Shown here piece by piece: positions 1 to 11,952 of a DNA stretch of 64,000 nucleotides. The notes beneath the pieces were generated by a model. It saw only the letters and a program-made list of their open reading frames with translations, was not told the DNA's origin and did not search any database. Numbering within the stretch: position 1 is the stretch's first letter; each line of letters begins with the position of its first letter. The stretch is from positions 15,438,001-15,502,000 of the forward strand of contig NC_135262.1 in the NCBI RefSeq assembly GCF_964204865.1, given 5' to 3'. Made by a program: the position numbers and the translations under genes. The stretch comes from Styela clava (Eukaryota; Chordata; Ascidiacea; Stolidobranchia; Styelidae).

Positions 1-194
1 ATTACCTGGTACATCTGGAAAAGTTTCAAGAAGTTGATACTTGTACACAACACACACCCGAGATTCATCCTAATTATATCCTTAACCGACTCAAAGAGTA
101 TTGCAGATATTTCGTCATTGTTTACAATTTAAACATGTTTTTCGATTATGACTAAACCAAAGAAGTTCGTTTTAGTTCCCCATTTCATCTTCCC

Positions 195-240
195 TATATA
201 TATAGATATACTGGTGCCGAAATTATGAACAGTAAGAATT
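195..240 (+). promoter_or_regulatory. TATA box and possible short first exon (left copy)
   Basis: A TATATATAG run at 195-204 is followed about 20-30 bases later by ATG AAC AGT AAG AAT T (225-240) and a strong GTAAG donor at 241. The mini-exon ends in phase 1, as the main first exon of the downstream four-pass gene does, so it could splice in frame to the exon at 2385 and give an alternative five-residue N-terminus. It could equally be an untranslated leader joined to the acceptor just before 2045. The same exon and donor exist at 28505-28520. There is no transcript evidence. Confidence 0.35.
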
Positions 241-547
241 GTAAGTAGGTCAGTCAACTTTGCATCAGGGTGAAATAGCTGGAACATATAGCATTACTGT
301 CTTAAGTATTTGTATTTTAAAACTGACAAGAACAGGCGTTACGGAGAAATCTATGCTGATTCGTGCCTATATCTATGGAACATCAGATAGGGTAGTACTG
401 TAATATTATAAGTACAACTGGAGTGGAGCAAGATACCGTGCAAGTCCAATGTTGAAAGTACTAACTATAAGCCATTCAATAATTTACAACACTAATTATA
501 AAATTTTTAGTTTAAAATTGAGTGAAATCAAGTTGCTGTATTTCCTG

Positions 548-768
548 GGTATTCCGAAGTATGTGAACCAAGACGGCTGACACCAGAACGTAGTATGTAT
601 ACCAGGTTAAACCATAAAATTATTCCAATTATCTTTATTTTGGTTCTATTACGAGTTCGGAAATATCCGAATGACTCCCGTAGTATTTGTACCTGAAATT
701 ATGGCCTAACCATAACCTGTTACATGTTCCTGTGTCCGCCATATTGGTTCATTTACTTCGGGAGCGCC
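548..768. mobile_element. MITE with GAAGTATGTGAACC inverted ends
   Basis: The left end reads GGTATTCCGAAGTATGTGAA and the right end is its imperfect reverse complement, so the 221-bp element has long terminal inverted repeats and no coding capacity. The right duplication copy lacks it: near 29030 the flanks are joined as GCTGTGTTTCTGTATAA. The element is flanked by ATTTCCTG and GTTTTCTG, an imperfect 8-bp target duplication. It therefore inserted after the segmental duplication. Family members lie at 1836, 7619, 29320, 30406, 37526 and 53505. Confidence 0.75.
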
Positions 769-1835
769 GTTTTCTGCATAAACAAAAATCCGCTCAAAAG
801 TATTCTATAACTGATACGATTAGTAAGATTTGTGTCTATTTGATGATATTTATATCCCCATTTTGTGCCCAGAAATGCATCTTTTCTCAAATCCAAAAGT
901 TGATTTGTTTTAAAATATTATTTACTGATCCACATAAGTAGGTTGACCAGGCACGCGCGATATCGCATCAGCTGTTTTGTACTGCCGCGTTATTCTGGGC
1001 GTAAATGTTCTCGGTACAAAAAAAATATAGATTCAACATATATATATAATCGAATATGATGCTATAAAATATATGTCTAACTAAATATGAAACTATCCAT
1101 CTTCTTATATAATATCTTCTGAAACACAAGCGAATATATATACAGTATTCTCTTTCTTCATAATAATCGATTGCGGTCCTTATTTCCACTTCTTTATTTA
1201 TTGCGCAAGATTATATTACGTTACAACTATGTATCTGAAAGACAAGGCAAGTACTGAGAAAGGCAAACGAGAAACTTAATATTTATCTATAAAACCTATA
1301 AAAGGCACTAAACAATAGAAAGTATACATAAGTATATCACAACCAATTTTGCTTTTCTAAAAATGTATGGTAAATACGATACTGAGCTTGTATTACCTTA
1401 TCCATTATTACACTTATCCATTTCGTAACATTGAAGCCGGGAAGACGTGCTTTCACTTTATCATTGTGTAATTACCGACCTCGTACGTGTATTCTAACCG
1501 TGAACTCATTCAATGATTAAGATGGTTGATTGCGCCAACATGAAATTTCTTAGAACTAGAGCAGTGCTCTTCAACAGGGGTTCCGCAACACATGCAGTGA
1601 GGTTCTGTGAGTTGATAAGGTTCCTTAGGGGTTCCGCATTTTTTTTTTCGTTTTTTTTTAAGGGGAAATCATTTCTTGGTTCAGCATGTTGATGCGTCAT
1701 TATAAATATTTTTAGACCACCGTGTCTCATTCAAACTACAAGTAGGCCAATTCGTTAAATAGGTGGTTTAGTCACAATGCAGAGAAATATTTTCGGTTGT
1801 TGCGTCATTGTTATGCAACTAACAAAAAAAGAACG

Positions 1836-2000
1836 CCATAATTTTATTCAAATTTTCCTTATTTTAGTTCGATTACGAGTTCGAAGACTAGCCAAGTGAC
1901 TCCCGTATTATTTGTACCTGAAATTATGGCCTGACCCTAACCTGGTACACATACTACGTTCCGGTGTCCGCCATCTTGGTTCACATACTTAAGAAGTACC
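1836..2000. mobile_element. 5'-truncated MITE of the GAAGTATG family
   Basis: This matches the right two thirds of the full element at 30406-30640, including the end CATACTTAAGAAGTACC. The left terminal repeat is missing. It ends about 90 bp before the ATG of the four-pass gene in both duplication copies, so the insertion predates the duplication and now forms part of the promoter-proximal DNA. Confidence 0.7.
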
Positions 2001-2090
2001 TACCTATATTTTAATTGCGATTTGTTTATGATTTAGATTTTTAGAAATCCTAAGTTGAATTGAATATTTGTGTATACGTCATTAACTACT

Positions 2091-3679
2091 ATGGGACAAC
2101 TTGGTGTAAATAACAATGATCCAGAATCAGCGAAAATCGAAAGTCAAAAAAATTGGATTCGATTGGACGATGTCAAGCCTGTCTCCGAGGCTGTGTCAAA
2201 CAAATGTAAGTATGATGTTAAATAGCTCTTAAGGTAATTATAAACATTTTATTATTGCGATACTCTTGGTCACCACGGATAAAACAATTTAACAAGAAGT
2301 AGTAGCGCTGTTTGAGTTGTTTTCTTCTTCTGTTTAATCAACATTTTTATGAATCGAAACTATGGAATAATTTGTTAATTTCAGGTGCATTCATATATTT
2401 TGTGCTATGGTTCGGATACTCAGCTTCGGGCATGGTAATTATCATTATTAGAGGTAATTTTAACATTTTCACCTTTATTTATTTGTGGTTATTCAACGGT
2501 ATTAAGTATTTAACGGTCTTCGGCGGATCATAATTTATCGAAATATAATTTCTGCCACGTTTTAACGTACTCTCAATATAGTTATGAATATTTGAATCGT
2601 TAAATGTTACTTTGTAGTTTGTAACACGATCTCCGACAGTTTTAAAACGTTGAATAAGTTGACCTATATAGTCCATATTCTCAAAGCGCAGAAGCGACAA
2701 AAATTCGGCGGAGCAAGTTAAAATATATCACGTAGTCTCTGCTGATAAAGTACCACCCCTGAATTTCTAGAATATCATATTATATACCGAGTTTTGACTA
2801 AAATTCGATCAAGGACAATCATGTATTTATAACTGACTTGCATGAACAAAAAAGTATTGTCATAAGCTAATGGACGAAGAATTGTCAACCGCATTACTAA
2901 TGCCGTTAATGGCCCCCGGTAATGATTGCCGAGAGTGTTACATTGACTCCCCATCGATACCTTGAATTTATTGTTGAAAATATGAGCTCGTGCCAACCAA
3001 TCAATGTGGCTAAAAGGAGGTCAGAGAAATATTTGAGTCAGCAATTTTTGCGTTTAAATTTTCTTCTGGAAGCACCCAAGCATAATGCTGATTCATTATT
3101 TAAAATTCAGAAATGTTGCGGCAGGAGTGCTTTTCGAGCCCCTTCATCGTGACCTGGTGGATCGCACATTTTTTATTTATTACTATTAACACATTCATTG
3201 AACTACGCAGTTTTTTATCCCGCCAGTACAGAGCTTCTTCCGGCGAGATAGCATGGGATATAAACTATTGCGAAATTGTGATGGTCTTTTGGGGACTTTG
3301 TGGTAAGCATCGAATACAAAATATTTTATTGTTTATAAATGGCAATGTCTTAAAATATATCCAAATACCAAATTAAATTTTTATCATTTTTCTGTACAAA
3401 AACAACTTCAGATACTTTGATGGAACAAAAAGATAGGAGTATATTCTGAAACTTTCTTCCAGACGTTACATTAAATCATTTAGGTACGAAATGCATGGAT
3501 GTTTGTATTTGCATTTTTTGATTATCAGATCTCACATTTCAGGTATTGTTGGGTATCTACTAACTCAACCTCATCTCAACACCACCTGCTCTTCTATATC
3601 ATGGATTGGATCTCTAGTGTGGAGCATTATTTCCATCTCTGTCGTCGTGATCAAAATGGCCAAAAAACTATGCTCTTGA
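2091..3679 (+). CDS. Four-pass small membrane protein, member A (4 exons, 170 aa)
   Basis: Exons are 2091-2205, 2385-2453, 3111-3302 and 3543-3679. All three introns are GT-AG and phase 1, and the joined exons make 171 codons including TGA. Residues 1-39 are hydrophilic (starts MGQLGVNNND, probably cytosolic). Exon 2 is one membrane segment (about 40-60, FVLWFGYSASGMVIIII). Exon 3 carries two more (about 72-92 with FIVTWWIAHFLF, and 110-128 with EIVMVFWG) separated by a polar loop. Exon 4 carries the fourth (about 142-160, WIGSLVWSIISISVVV) and a short basic tail ending KKLCS. The exon layout and many positions match the gene at 24954-26009, which supports real coding. I recognise no named family. 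Function is unknown; a tetraspan plasma or organelle membrane protein is inferred from hydropathy alone. An acceptor-like TTTTTAG before 2045 suggests a 5' UTR exon. Confidence 0.85.
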
Positions 3680-4208
3680 AAACTCTTATATTCCGTGGAC
3701 GACGACTGAACGGAAATTGAGACTGAGCAAATTTTATTTTATGAAAAAACAACATTTTTTTCATTTTGTCAATATGTGAATATATAATTTTTTTGCGGTA
3801 AAGGCTTTATGTTATATTTTTTCCACACTTTGTATAAACCTATTTCTAGCCTTTTCTTTTTCAAGTTTATTGTCAACTATATTTTAATCTGCTCATGATG
3901 TTAAAGGTAAGGTCATATTTTGGTGCCACCATGCATCAAGGCGATCACGTTGTAATATTTGTTATATTTAAAACACAATTATATGATGATACCTACAGTG
4001 CTATTATGATGTGTCTTCCACTCCTTACCCATATCTTACTGACATAGCATACTTATGAGCTCCGCTTTTTATTTTTTGAATTTATCTGTATAGTTTACTT
4101 TATTGCTTATATATATTAGTTATTTGACTTTTCTCCGTGAGATGGTGCTTGGTACACTGTTTGTTGTACAATATAATATGTCATGTTACGTTATTTGTAA
4201 ATAAACTG

Positions 4209-5072
4209 TTAAGGTGCGTTTACACTGGATGCGTCGCGTTGCGGCGCACTCCTGGTTGCGCGACACAGGTGTTTACATTGTGCGAGTCATTTTTGTATCG
4301 CTCGATGGCGCCAGGGGCGGTTGCTTAGAAACATAGGCAGTCATATATACAATTAATAATTGAACAACATTAAAGTTCAAACTTACCAAGTTTGAAATCG
4401 AAAGCTAGTTTGAACATCGAAAATTTACAATACTTGGGAATAAAATAGGTTGTGATCTACTTAATAACAAAAAGGACGAAATTGAATAAAAAGACTATTT
4501 CGGACTATGCAAGGACAGGTGCAGAAAGATGTTTATTATAAACCATCGTCAATATTACAATTCATTATGTTGAATATCCACAAAAAAGAGACCATCAAGA
4601 ATACCCAATTGCCATATTCTGATTATTAAATAAAATTAAACCAAGTATTCACATCGCACATAACTAATTTCAAATGTAGTTAGTTGTCCATTTTGGGAAA
4701 TTGTGGATAATTCATTACAATGCACCATCCTGGGTATGCCAATTAGAAATTTCATTTAATGTAGAGAATATTGCTAAGTAAATACCATTGCAATTTGCTT
4801 CAATATGACCAAATCCACTCTAGATTTAACCCCCATAGAAAAGCAAACTAGTCATAGAGTATAATAACGTTGAACAGTCAGGGGAGACTTCAAGTATAAA
4901 CATATGCATCAAAAATAAGTAATATCATTGGGCGTGGAATTTACCCAATAATACTACTGTATAACTTTGTCAGCTATAATTTACAAAAATAATAAATGAA
5001 TGTGAAATAATGTGTCGCTTAATCAGAAGCGCCGCCGCGAACTGAAGAGACGCTTTGTGTGTAAACGGGGTC
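4209..5072. mobile_element. TIR element, GTTTACAC ends (left copy)
   Basis: The left end AAGGTGCGTTTACACTGGAT and the right end TGTGTAAACGGGGTC are inverted and similar, and both are followed inward by a GCGTCGC/GCGGCG-rich stretch (around 4232-4258 and 5028-5052). The interior (about 860 bp) is AT-rich and has no convincing protein. The right copy at 33205-34893 is the same insertion, so it predates the duplication. The superfamily is undetermined; a 3-bp or other target duplication could not be fixed. Confidence 0.6.
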
Positions 5073-5572
5073 ACTTGAAACATTGGGGAGCGATATCGAG
5101 CGCATTCAATGACGTGTAATGCGTGTTACATTTGCGACCAATGTACCATCCAATTTATTGTCGGGTGAATGTCTCATTTTTCTATCACATGAAGCTGTCG
5201 ATGGGTCTTTTATGGCTGCTTATTGCGAAACGACCACACGTATTTCACATTATGGACATTGTGGCGACCGCATCCCTAATGCTTAGTCACACCGCCGAGC
5301 CAAAATTGCACGTCAAAAAAGGGAAAACGAGTCTATGTTCACAACCTTGCTGATCAAACCTCAGATCGTGGGATTACTGCACTTGTTTCCAAACTAGTTT
5401 GTTTATGTTCGTCTGCCAGAGAGAACTCAATGAGCAGAGTGGGAGCAAAACGATGTTTACACTTATGATGATTTCCAACTTCTGGCACGGTTTTCTTGAA
5501 TAAAGAAGATGTCAAATGCTATCGATTATATATATACTTAAATGTTATATTCTATATATATATATATACTAG

Positions 5573-5787
5573 GGGTAATTGTTTTTGCGCATAGGCCTTT
5601 TCTCTCTGGCATTTTCATTACGTAATCGAAGGAAATGATGTAGTTTGGACCGCCTCGAGTTTTCTGACTGTTGAAATGCGTTAGATGATTGTTTATATGT
5701 TTTTTAGAGCGGTACCGAAATTGTAACAAAGTAATCGGATATACTTCAGATAAAATGGATTTTAAACCATTTATGCAAATGTTTTAA
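5573..5787 (+). pseudogene. Decayed copy of the membrane-protein exon at 35382
   Basis: This is the left-copy counterpart of the open exon at 35382-35596. A one-base deletion in the stretch ATTTTCATTACGTAATC (the other copy has ATTCACGTAATC) shifts the frame. A further change turns a TTG codon into TAG (ATGCGTTAGATG). The end TTTATGCAAATGTTTTAA is kept. Nothing else suggests expression. Confidence 0.6.
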
Positions 5788-7113
5788 ACAAAATTTAATC
5801 AATACGGTCGACGAATCCAATCTTTTAGACTTCATATAACGAAATGCATTGAAGTACATGGTTTATTGACCACTTATATTATATTTCTATAACATTTAAA
5901 CTGCAAGATTGTTGTTGATCGTAGGAGCGAAAGCATGCAAAAGACAAAGGAATAAAGGTTGGCATCTTGCGCAAGAAGCAATTCTGTTTTTCCATATTTT
6001 CGATATCACAACATATATAATACTTTGCTTATGCGAACACTGGCCAAGTTATATTTCGATCGCATATTACGTTGCTTAACCTTTCGCCTTTTTTGTATTC
6101 GAAATATATTTATTGACAATACGGAATCGAACTATATGGCGAACGCTACAAAATTAAAACTCGCTGTAGCGCTGCTCTGTCCGTCTATTGATTCTTGCTT
6201 CATCTCACGTGATAGTTGTTGCGGTTACGTGAGAAGATTGCACTTTATGTTTATGCTAAAAACGCAAAAATGTTGGTGACAAAAGCCTGGATTCAAAGTA
6301 ACGTCTCGAATAGGGCTGATGGGTGTTGGGTCTTCCTCGGACGAAGAAATTGCGCAAAGTTGAATCCTTGGCAATTTGGAGTGTGCAAAAATCTCTGACG
6401 CGGTAAGTGTTTGGGATATGCTCGGGTCACACTGATCGATGACCCCACATGATATTCTAACGGACGCCCTTCGAATTGACTACTGGGTTCATGAAGGTCA
6501 AAGTGTTTTAGTGCGAACTCTCCAAAGAACCGCTACTGGACTACGACGGGTATTCTGGTTTCCGGGAAATCATAGCAGCAGGATAGGACGCGTATTCTCT
6601 ACTGGTCGGCTTGCTTCACCTACCGCCCAGAAGCCATTGGTTACATTTACCGATAAACAGGCGGGGCCGGACGCGTGGTTCGCAGCCACCATGATTATAT
6701 TATTTGTACTTTTTGTTTATTTGCCTTCTATATCCAATAATACATGAAAACAATAGCTTTAATTGAAAGACTGCTTCAACTCGTGCTCTGAAATCCAAGC
6801 AGAATGCGCCAATCTTTTGACAATGTTGTAGAAAATTAAAAAAGGGTGAGTATCGTAAAAATATAAATGGACTAAAAAGATCGTACAGTCTTGAAAATAA
6901 ACTATGTATATAACTACGGAGTCAAACTCAATATGGAGGTTATGATTTGGAGCGTAGCGCGCCCAGAAGAATAGCGATTTTTCGTTTTACAACAATGGCA
7001 ATTCGCAAATTCGTGTTAACAGAATATGTAGCCTTGCATTGATATATTTGCTTGTTATTCAGTTTTAATTAAATAAAATTCTCCAGTCTCTAAAATCTTC
7101 ATCCTGAGTCAAA

Positions 7114-7205
7114 ATGAAGAACAAAATATTGAGAGTGTTCCTGATGTTGGCCGTTGCTTCAGTGATGATCCTCGTAACTACACGTAGAAGGCATGGTTGG
7201 CCAAG
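7114..7205 (+). CDS. First exon of a type II / signal-anchored protein (left copy)
   Basis: The ATG opens 30 codons plus two bases before the donor AAG|GTAAGT. The peptide begins MKNKILRVFLMLAVASVMIL, a short basic start and a hydrophobic stretch of about 17 residues, then TTRRRHGWP. A signal peptide or a Golgi-type signal anchor fits. The copy at 36920 keeps the frame while differing by one whole codon and several residue changes, which is what a coding exon would show. The next exon was not found: the candidate at 8813 has the wrong phase to join directly. The enzyme class is unknown; glycosyltransferases and sulfotransferases often start this way, but nothing here proves it. Confidence 0.5.
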
Positions 7206-7618
7206 GTAAGTGTAAATAACAACGATAGCGAGACTTATACGTTTATTGTGAGCGAGCGTGCTACCGTCGCAAATATATCAAAACAATAAATTGCACATAT
7301 TATTAGACGGAATCCAACAAAAATCTGGTCAAAACCGAGATTGGACAGGCAACGATTAGCATGTCTCCATGAGAGATGGAATCGTCTATATTCAAAGTTT
7401 CGTAGTCGGAGTCAAAATTTTGAGATTTTGAGGAGGTCTCGCGGGCCGTAGACGGAGAAAACTCAAAAGTGATCAAAACATCGCGAGTTTACTCACTTTA
7501 AATATATTTAAGAATGAAAGTTTATCATTCTAATCAGTTTTTCAAGGAAACTATATAAAGCCTTCAGTTATTTTAAATTTGCACCCCGAGAAATATCGTG
7601 GTATTTTCGGTATCTTTT

Positions 7619-7834
7619 CGGCGCCGCTCCAGAAGTATGTACAAACTAGGAGGTACCTAATTTTGTTCGCCTACTTTACATCAAGTTGTGTACAGGAACT
7701 GATTACTATGGGCAGGGGTGTATTCACTTGGCTAACATAAAACAGTCCCCGAACTAGCAATTGAAATAAAATAAGGAAAATCGGAATATAATTATGGCCT
7801 AACCCTAGCCTGGTGCATATACTACGGGAGTACC
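7619..7834. mobile_element. MITE, GAAGTATG family (shared by both duplication copies)
   Basis: The left end GGCGCCGCTCCAGAAGTATG and the right end ATACTACGGGAGTACC are inverted matches, with a non-coding interior of about 215 bp. It shares the internal words TATGGCCTAACCCTA and ACATCAAGTTGTGTA with other members. The same insertion is present at 37526-37742, so it is older than the segmental duplication. Confidence 0.65.
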
Positions 7835-8812
7835 ATTTTTCCCTCGTGTTTGGTTTCGTAATGTCGCTTAAAATTATATTCTTTCGTGACAAATATTACT
7901 TGAAAACGCACCAGACACTGTGGTTTAACGTTGTTGTGGGTAAGGAAATGCGTTTCCTCCCAATTTACCTCGGTCACCTTTTTTCTACACTCATTGTATG
8001 ATGAATTGTTATTTTGAAAAAATATATTACTGGTAGCGTGAGCAGGCCTAGTTTTAATGTCTGAAAAAAGGCCGTTTAAGTTGGGACCTCGGACCCATAT
8101 AAAAAAACTGGATCACGCGGCGCTAAATCAGCTCTGCGGTTTGTCACTGCTGTCAGTGTCACATGGCCAACGCTTGAAAATAGAGCAGTGTTTTGACTGA
8201 AATAAAGGCACAAAACGTCTTTTCAAATGAGGAGTTATTTGACGCGAGCTCATCTCATCGGCTTGGTACCGTCTGCACAAGACAACTCATTTTCCTTTTA
8301 TCGATCACAGGACGTCATTCCCATGTAGGCACCGCACCGTATTGACGTTTATAGATACAATAATGAAATTCCATGATTTTAACGAACATCAATCCCGACA
8401 TTGGGATTAGAAAAAGGACTATTCTAAGTTGGAATAGCTATAAAATAAATCGAAATTGTTCTGCTAAGAAATACAAATATCTGCCAATGGTTTAGTAGTG
8501 CACGTTAAAACTGTTCTACAGGCCGCACGGAATGTGTATAAAGTGGGCCGCGGTTTGGACTACTCTGTTCTAAGTAATGTCAACAACAAAAAAACTAAGT
8601 TCACTAAGCGTTCCTCTTAGTCTATTTAAAAAGGCTTGTCAATTCGAGTGTTTGATAAACGGTAACTCGGGTGGTGTCAATGATTCGATCCTACCGGTTG
8701 ATATATGTATCCGCGTCAATACTGCTGAAGCTTGATGTAATAAATATATCTTCAGCTAACATATAAAACTACGTTTCATTTAACTTTTCAAATTCAATAT
8801 TGTTATTTTTAG

Positions 8813-8861
8813 AGTGCAACCCTATTCGTGAATTTCCTGAAAGCTGCGTGGACTTTGTCAA
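8813..8861 (+). other. Candidate internal exon, 49 bp (left copy)
   Basis: The acceptor TATTTTTAG and donor GTAAGTGC bracket 49 bases. Read in the open frame they give two bases, then CNPIREFPESCVDFV, then two bases (phase 1 in, phase 2 out). The exon at 7114 ends in phase 2 and cannot join directly, so a linking exon is missing or this belongs to another gene. The right copy (40305-40357) has four extra bases and loses this frame. Confidence 0.3.
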
Positions 8862-9032
8862 GTAAGTGCAGTCAATTTCATTTTATTTGTTTTTCTTATC
8901 TTGAGGTTAGAGATATGAGCAATTTGGTCCTGAACCAAGCCAATTGCGGATTTATCAATATTAAAGCAGGGATTGAGATTCTAGTCCTTTACCTCCGCAA
9001 ACAAATGTCCCACTCGAAATGTCACTCTAACA

Positions 9033-9417
9033 CAGGGGTTTTCAAACTTTTGGTGGTATGAGGTCGTGATGAGATATTATTGGACTATTATTTACGAAGC
9101 CCCACAAAAAATTTAAAAATAAAAACATGTTTCTTAATTAAAGAATAATGTTCCTGGGTAAATTACTTTATTTAATGACGTATGCGATGGGATGTATTTC
9201 ATGGTCTGTCTTTTAGAAAAAAATACACTTGACAAACACATTAAACAAAGCTGTAAGGCCGTTTTCTATTGGAACCTGAAGATAATGTCATATTCAAATT
9301 GCCGCCTCGTTGCCACATTCCGGCGCTACCGTTGTCAAATTTTATCAATGCAATAATAATTCTTAGCATTCCTTTACCCAGCCCCGGTACTTCGTATGGA
9401 GCACTTTGAAAATAGTA
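9033..9417. mobile_element. hAT-type non-autonomous element (left copy)
   Basis: It starts CAGGGGTTTTCAAACTTTTG, a typical hAT end, and finishes with CACTTTGAAAATAGTAG, a degenerate inverted counterpart. The interior near the right end (CCACATTCCGG...GTTGTCAAATTTTATCAA) is related to the right part of the element at 13949. No intact protein is present. The matching insertion at 40583-40964 shows it predates the duplication. Confidence 0.6.
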
Positions 9418-10588
9418 GTTCTTAACCCTTGCCGAACCCCTACGCTCTTTAACACGCTTCCCGTCGAACACTCTCGTAATAAATGGTTCAACTAGGATCC
9501 CAATGAGAACTTTATATTTGAATACCTAATTTTGTGCAAAGATATATGATTTTATAGTATAACCTTGGATATCGATTCTCTGTGTGTAAATAGATATTGT
9601 TGTGTCACAATGGTGTCGGCGGCAGAACCAGACGTTTGTTGTATAAATTATGCGGGTGAAAAGGCAAAAAACTGATATTGCAAAAATTTCAACTTCGGAG
9701 ATCCGAAGGATACCTCGAAAAATATTGGTAGCTGAAGGTATTCGCTTATCAAACTACAAACTACACCCTATTGCGTTTCTACATTGTTTTGCAGAAATAG
9801 AGATACCGTCATATTGAGATTGTCCAGAATGGATGATGATAATTTTTAGCAAATCTCCGCAATGAAGTTTCAATTTTCCATAATTTATAACTCGGTGGAA
9901 ATCAAATAAGCGTTGATTTTATATTGATATTTGCATACTTTCTGCCTATCTTTGTCTTATCCGTTACACGGAGGCACATTTTATTATTATATACTTGTCC
10001 CACTTTTCTGAGTTCATAGTAAGGAAAATGGTTGAAAAGGGAAAATGATGTGAGGTTTATTCAATTGGAACACGTGAGAAAAAATGGGTATTTTTGAGAC
10101 ACCCCTTTCAGTTTGTTCATGTCTTTTTTTCAGGGACTGCAAGGATGATTTAGCATCACGGACAAGATATATATAATCGGCCATTATAATCAAGAATCTA
10201 ATCATATTGTGGATTGTATTGAATAAATAAAACTCATATATTCACGAGGTATTATTTCTCCAAATAAATTAGAATATGTTGTTGTATTCAACATGAATCT
10301 AGAGTATATATATATATAGTTGCATTAGAATGACAGACACTAGCTGACTAGCACAAAGCGTGGAGTAGTTGAATTGTGTAGAATGGATTTTTCGGATTTT
10401 GTTCAGTTTTATTGAGGTTTCCTTCAATATAATTACCGGAGGGCTTAAAAAGGTCAACGCTAGTTACTTAGCTTTGTCCATAAAACGATCAATTATGTAA
10501 CGAACAACGGAGTGTGCGGTTGTGGTACCCGGTAAAACATTTCCGTTTGCGGGGGTTTCCACATTTATTCCGAGAGAAGAAATACGAT

Positions 10589-10731
10589 AAGATTACTTAA
10601 CCATATGATGAACGTCGGCATTTCGTCCGATCACCAGTTCATGTCGGGTATGAGATTTAACCAAATATTCGTTCCAGATACACTGACTTAACGGTGGATG
10701 AAGCTGTAACCGACCAGTGGTTACGGATAAG
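10589..10731 (-). mobile_element. SINE fragment (body only)
   Basis: On the minus strand it carries the diagnostic body of the SINEs at 52459 and 54172: a CCACTGGTCGGTTAC-like block followed by the CATG...CCGGA/ATATGGTTAAG blocks. The tRNA-like head and the ATCCT tail are missing, and the rest is heavily mutated. Confidence 0.5.
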
Positions 10732-11689
10732 AACCTTGATTGAAATGGAGCAAAATTTTGCCATTGGGGCCGGAGTCGACATTTTCCAGGGTCGTAGTTC
10801 TAGTTTCAGATTTGTTATATTGATAATCAAGGTCAAGAAAGGCCAAAAGTAGTTTTTGTAATTTTACACACATTTAATCACGTTCTAATAAAAAGTACTA
10901 AGTCTAAAAGTCTAAGTAAAAGTACACACTTCAGTGCCTGTCAATTGGGGAATCGCCATAAGTTATCTGGTGGGTTCGATTCGAGATGTTTCCACTTGCC
11001 ATGTACCATTTTTGGTCGTCTCATATAACTTTCATGTTCATTGGATGCTGTATGTGGTTCAGCTGCCAAAGCCATGCTCGTTTATAATCTATATTAAGAG
11101 TGTTCTAAATTTCCGACCTTAGAAATTAAATAAGATATTGAACCTTGGGTGTCGCTGCTCGATAACCAATCCTGGTTCCCCGCGACTTCCCTTCCCCGAT
11201 AAAAAGGTGTTTTCAATTTTGTATTTTGTCAATTTCGTATGTTATTTTTTACTGGATGGAAGAAAATAACTTGAATATCACTACTACCGGTAACTAACTT
11301 CAATATATAATACATATATTACTAAAAGTTTATTATACCCCAACTTTTCGACGCTGTATCGTGATTGAACTAAACTTTCCGGGAACAAATTGATTGTCGT
11401 GCAGACTTAGGCTTGCACGTAATTTACTGATTTACGGAATTACGGAATTATTTGGAGTTACGGAAGGGAAGTTACGAATTACGTAAAGTCGTAATTATTG
11501 CATTGAAACGAGCTTTCTTCAAAGCAGTCAATTTCGTCGATTGCGAAAAATGAAAGCTCAACAAGTAGAAGAAGTTAGAGTTCCGGTATTCGCAGCCGTT
11601 TTTCTCCCTTTTCTCTCTCTTGTTACGTAGGTGAAGGAAGGCATGACGCTTTGCCATTTACTGACCTATAATCAACGGCATGACCAATG

Positions 11690-11952
11690 TAAATTATTAA
11701 CGTACTTAAGGGGGAAGAACTGAGTAGGGCCGTTTGACGCCAACACACCTGGTTTTAACTTCTCCCGTAACTTACCGTAGATAAGGGATAGAATTGCGTT
11801 GAGACCGATTGACGCCAACACACCTGGTTCCAAATTCTCTCCCATCTTATCTAGCATGGCCATGGCCAATGTACATAATAACCGTAGATAGGGGGAAAGA
11901 ATTGTGTTAAGACCGATGGACGCTAACACGCCCGGTTTCAACTTCTTCGGGT
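11690..11952. repeat. Imperfect tandem repeat, 3 units of about 75-105 bp
   Basis: The block GACGCCAACACACCTGGTT recurs at about 11739 and 11811, with a diverged form (GACGCTAACACGCCCGGTTT) at about 11918. Each is preceded by GGGRARGAATTG-like and CCGTAGATA words. On the minus strand all three read PGVLAS, because the unit lengths keep phase. That gives an apparent repetitive 89-codon frame which I regard as a by-product. Confidence 0.65.

Larger units (their letters stand above)
1..9903. repeat. Segmental duplication, left copy
   Basis: Nearly the whole interval can be followed base by base in 28144-42345, in the same orientation, with scattered substitutions and indels. Landmark pairs are 225/28505, 2091/30727, 3543/32169, 4209/33205, 7114/36920, 8813/40305 and 9610/42043. 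Similarity stops at 9903/42345. At the left it runs off the window edge, so the true unit is longer. The copies differ in length mainly because transposons entered the right copy later. Coding exons in the two copies are near identical, so the duplication is young or homogenised. Identity was judged by eye, not calculated. Confidence 0.9.

Noticed and set aside
5959-6747. Open frames in the duplicated region (5959-6279, 6439-6747)
   Set aside because: The right copy has frame-breaking indels throughout and no matching splice sites, so coding is unsupported.
8190-8330. Possible exon (frame open about 45 codons in both copies, 8190-8330 and 38087-38230)
   Set aside because: No good acceptor, and the following sequence differs by a GTAGG-type indel; I could not link it to a neighbour exon.
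10968-10986. GGTGGGTTCGATTCGAG as a tRNA B box
   Set aside because: No matching A box or cloverleaf arms at the expected distance.
11672-11941. 89-codon repetitive minus-strand frame (PGVLAS repeats)
   Set aside because: Explained by a DNA tandem repeat whose units happen to keep phase.
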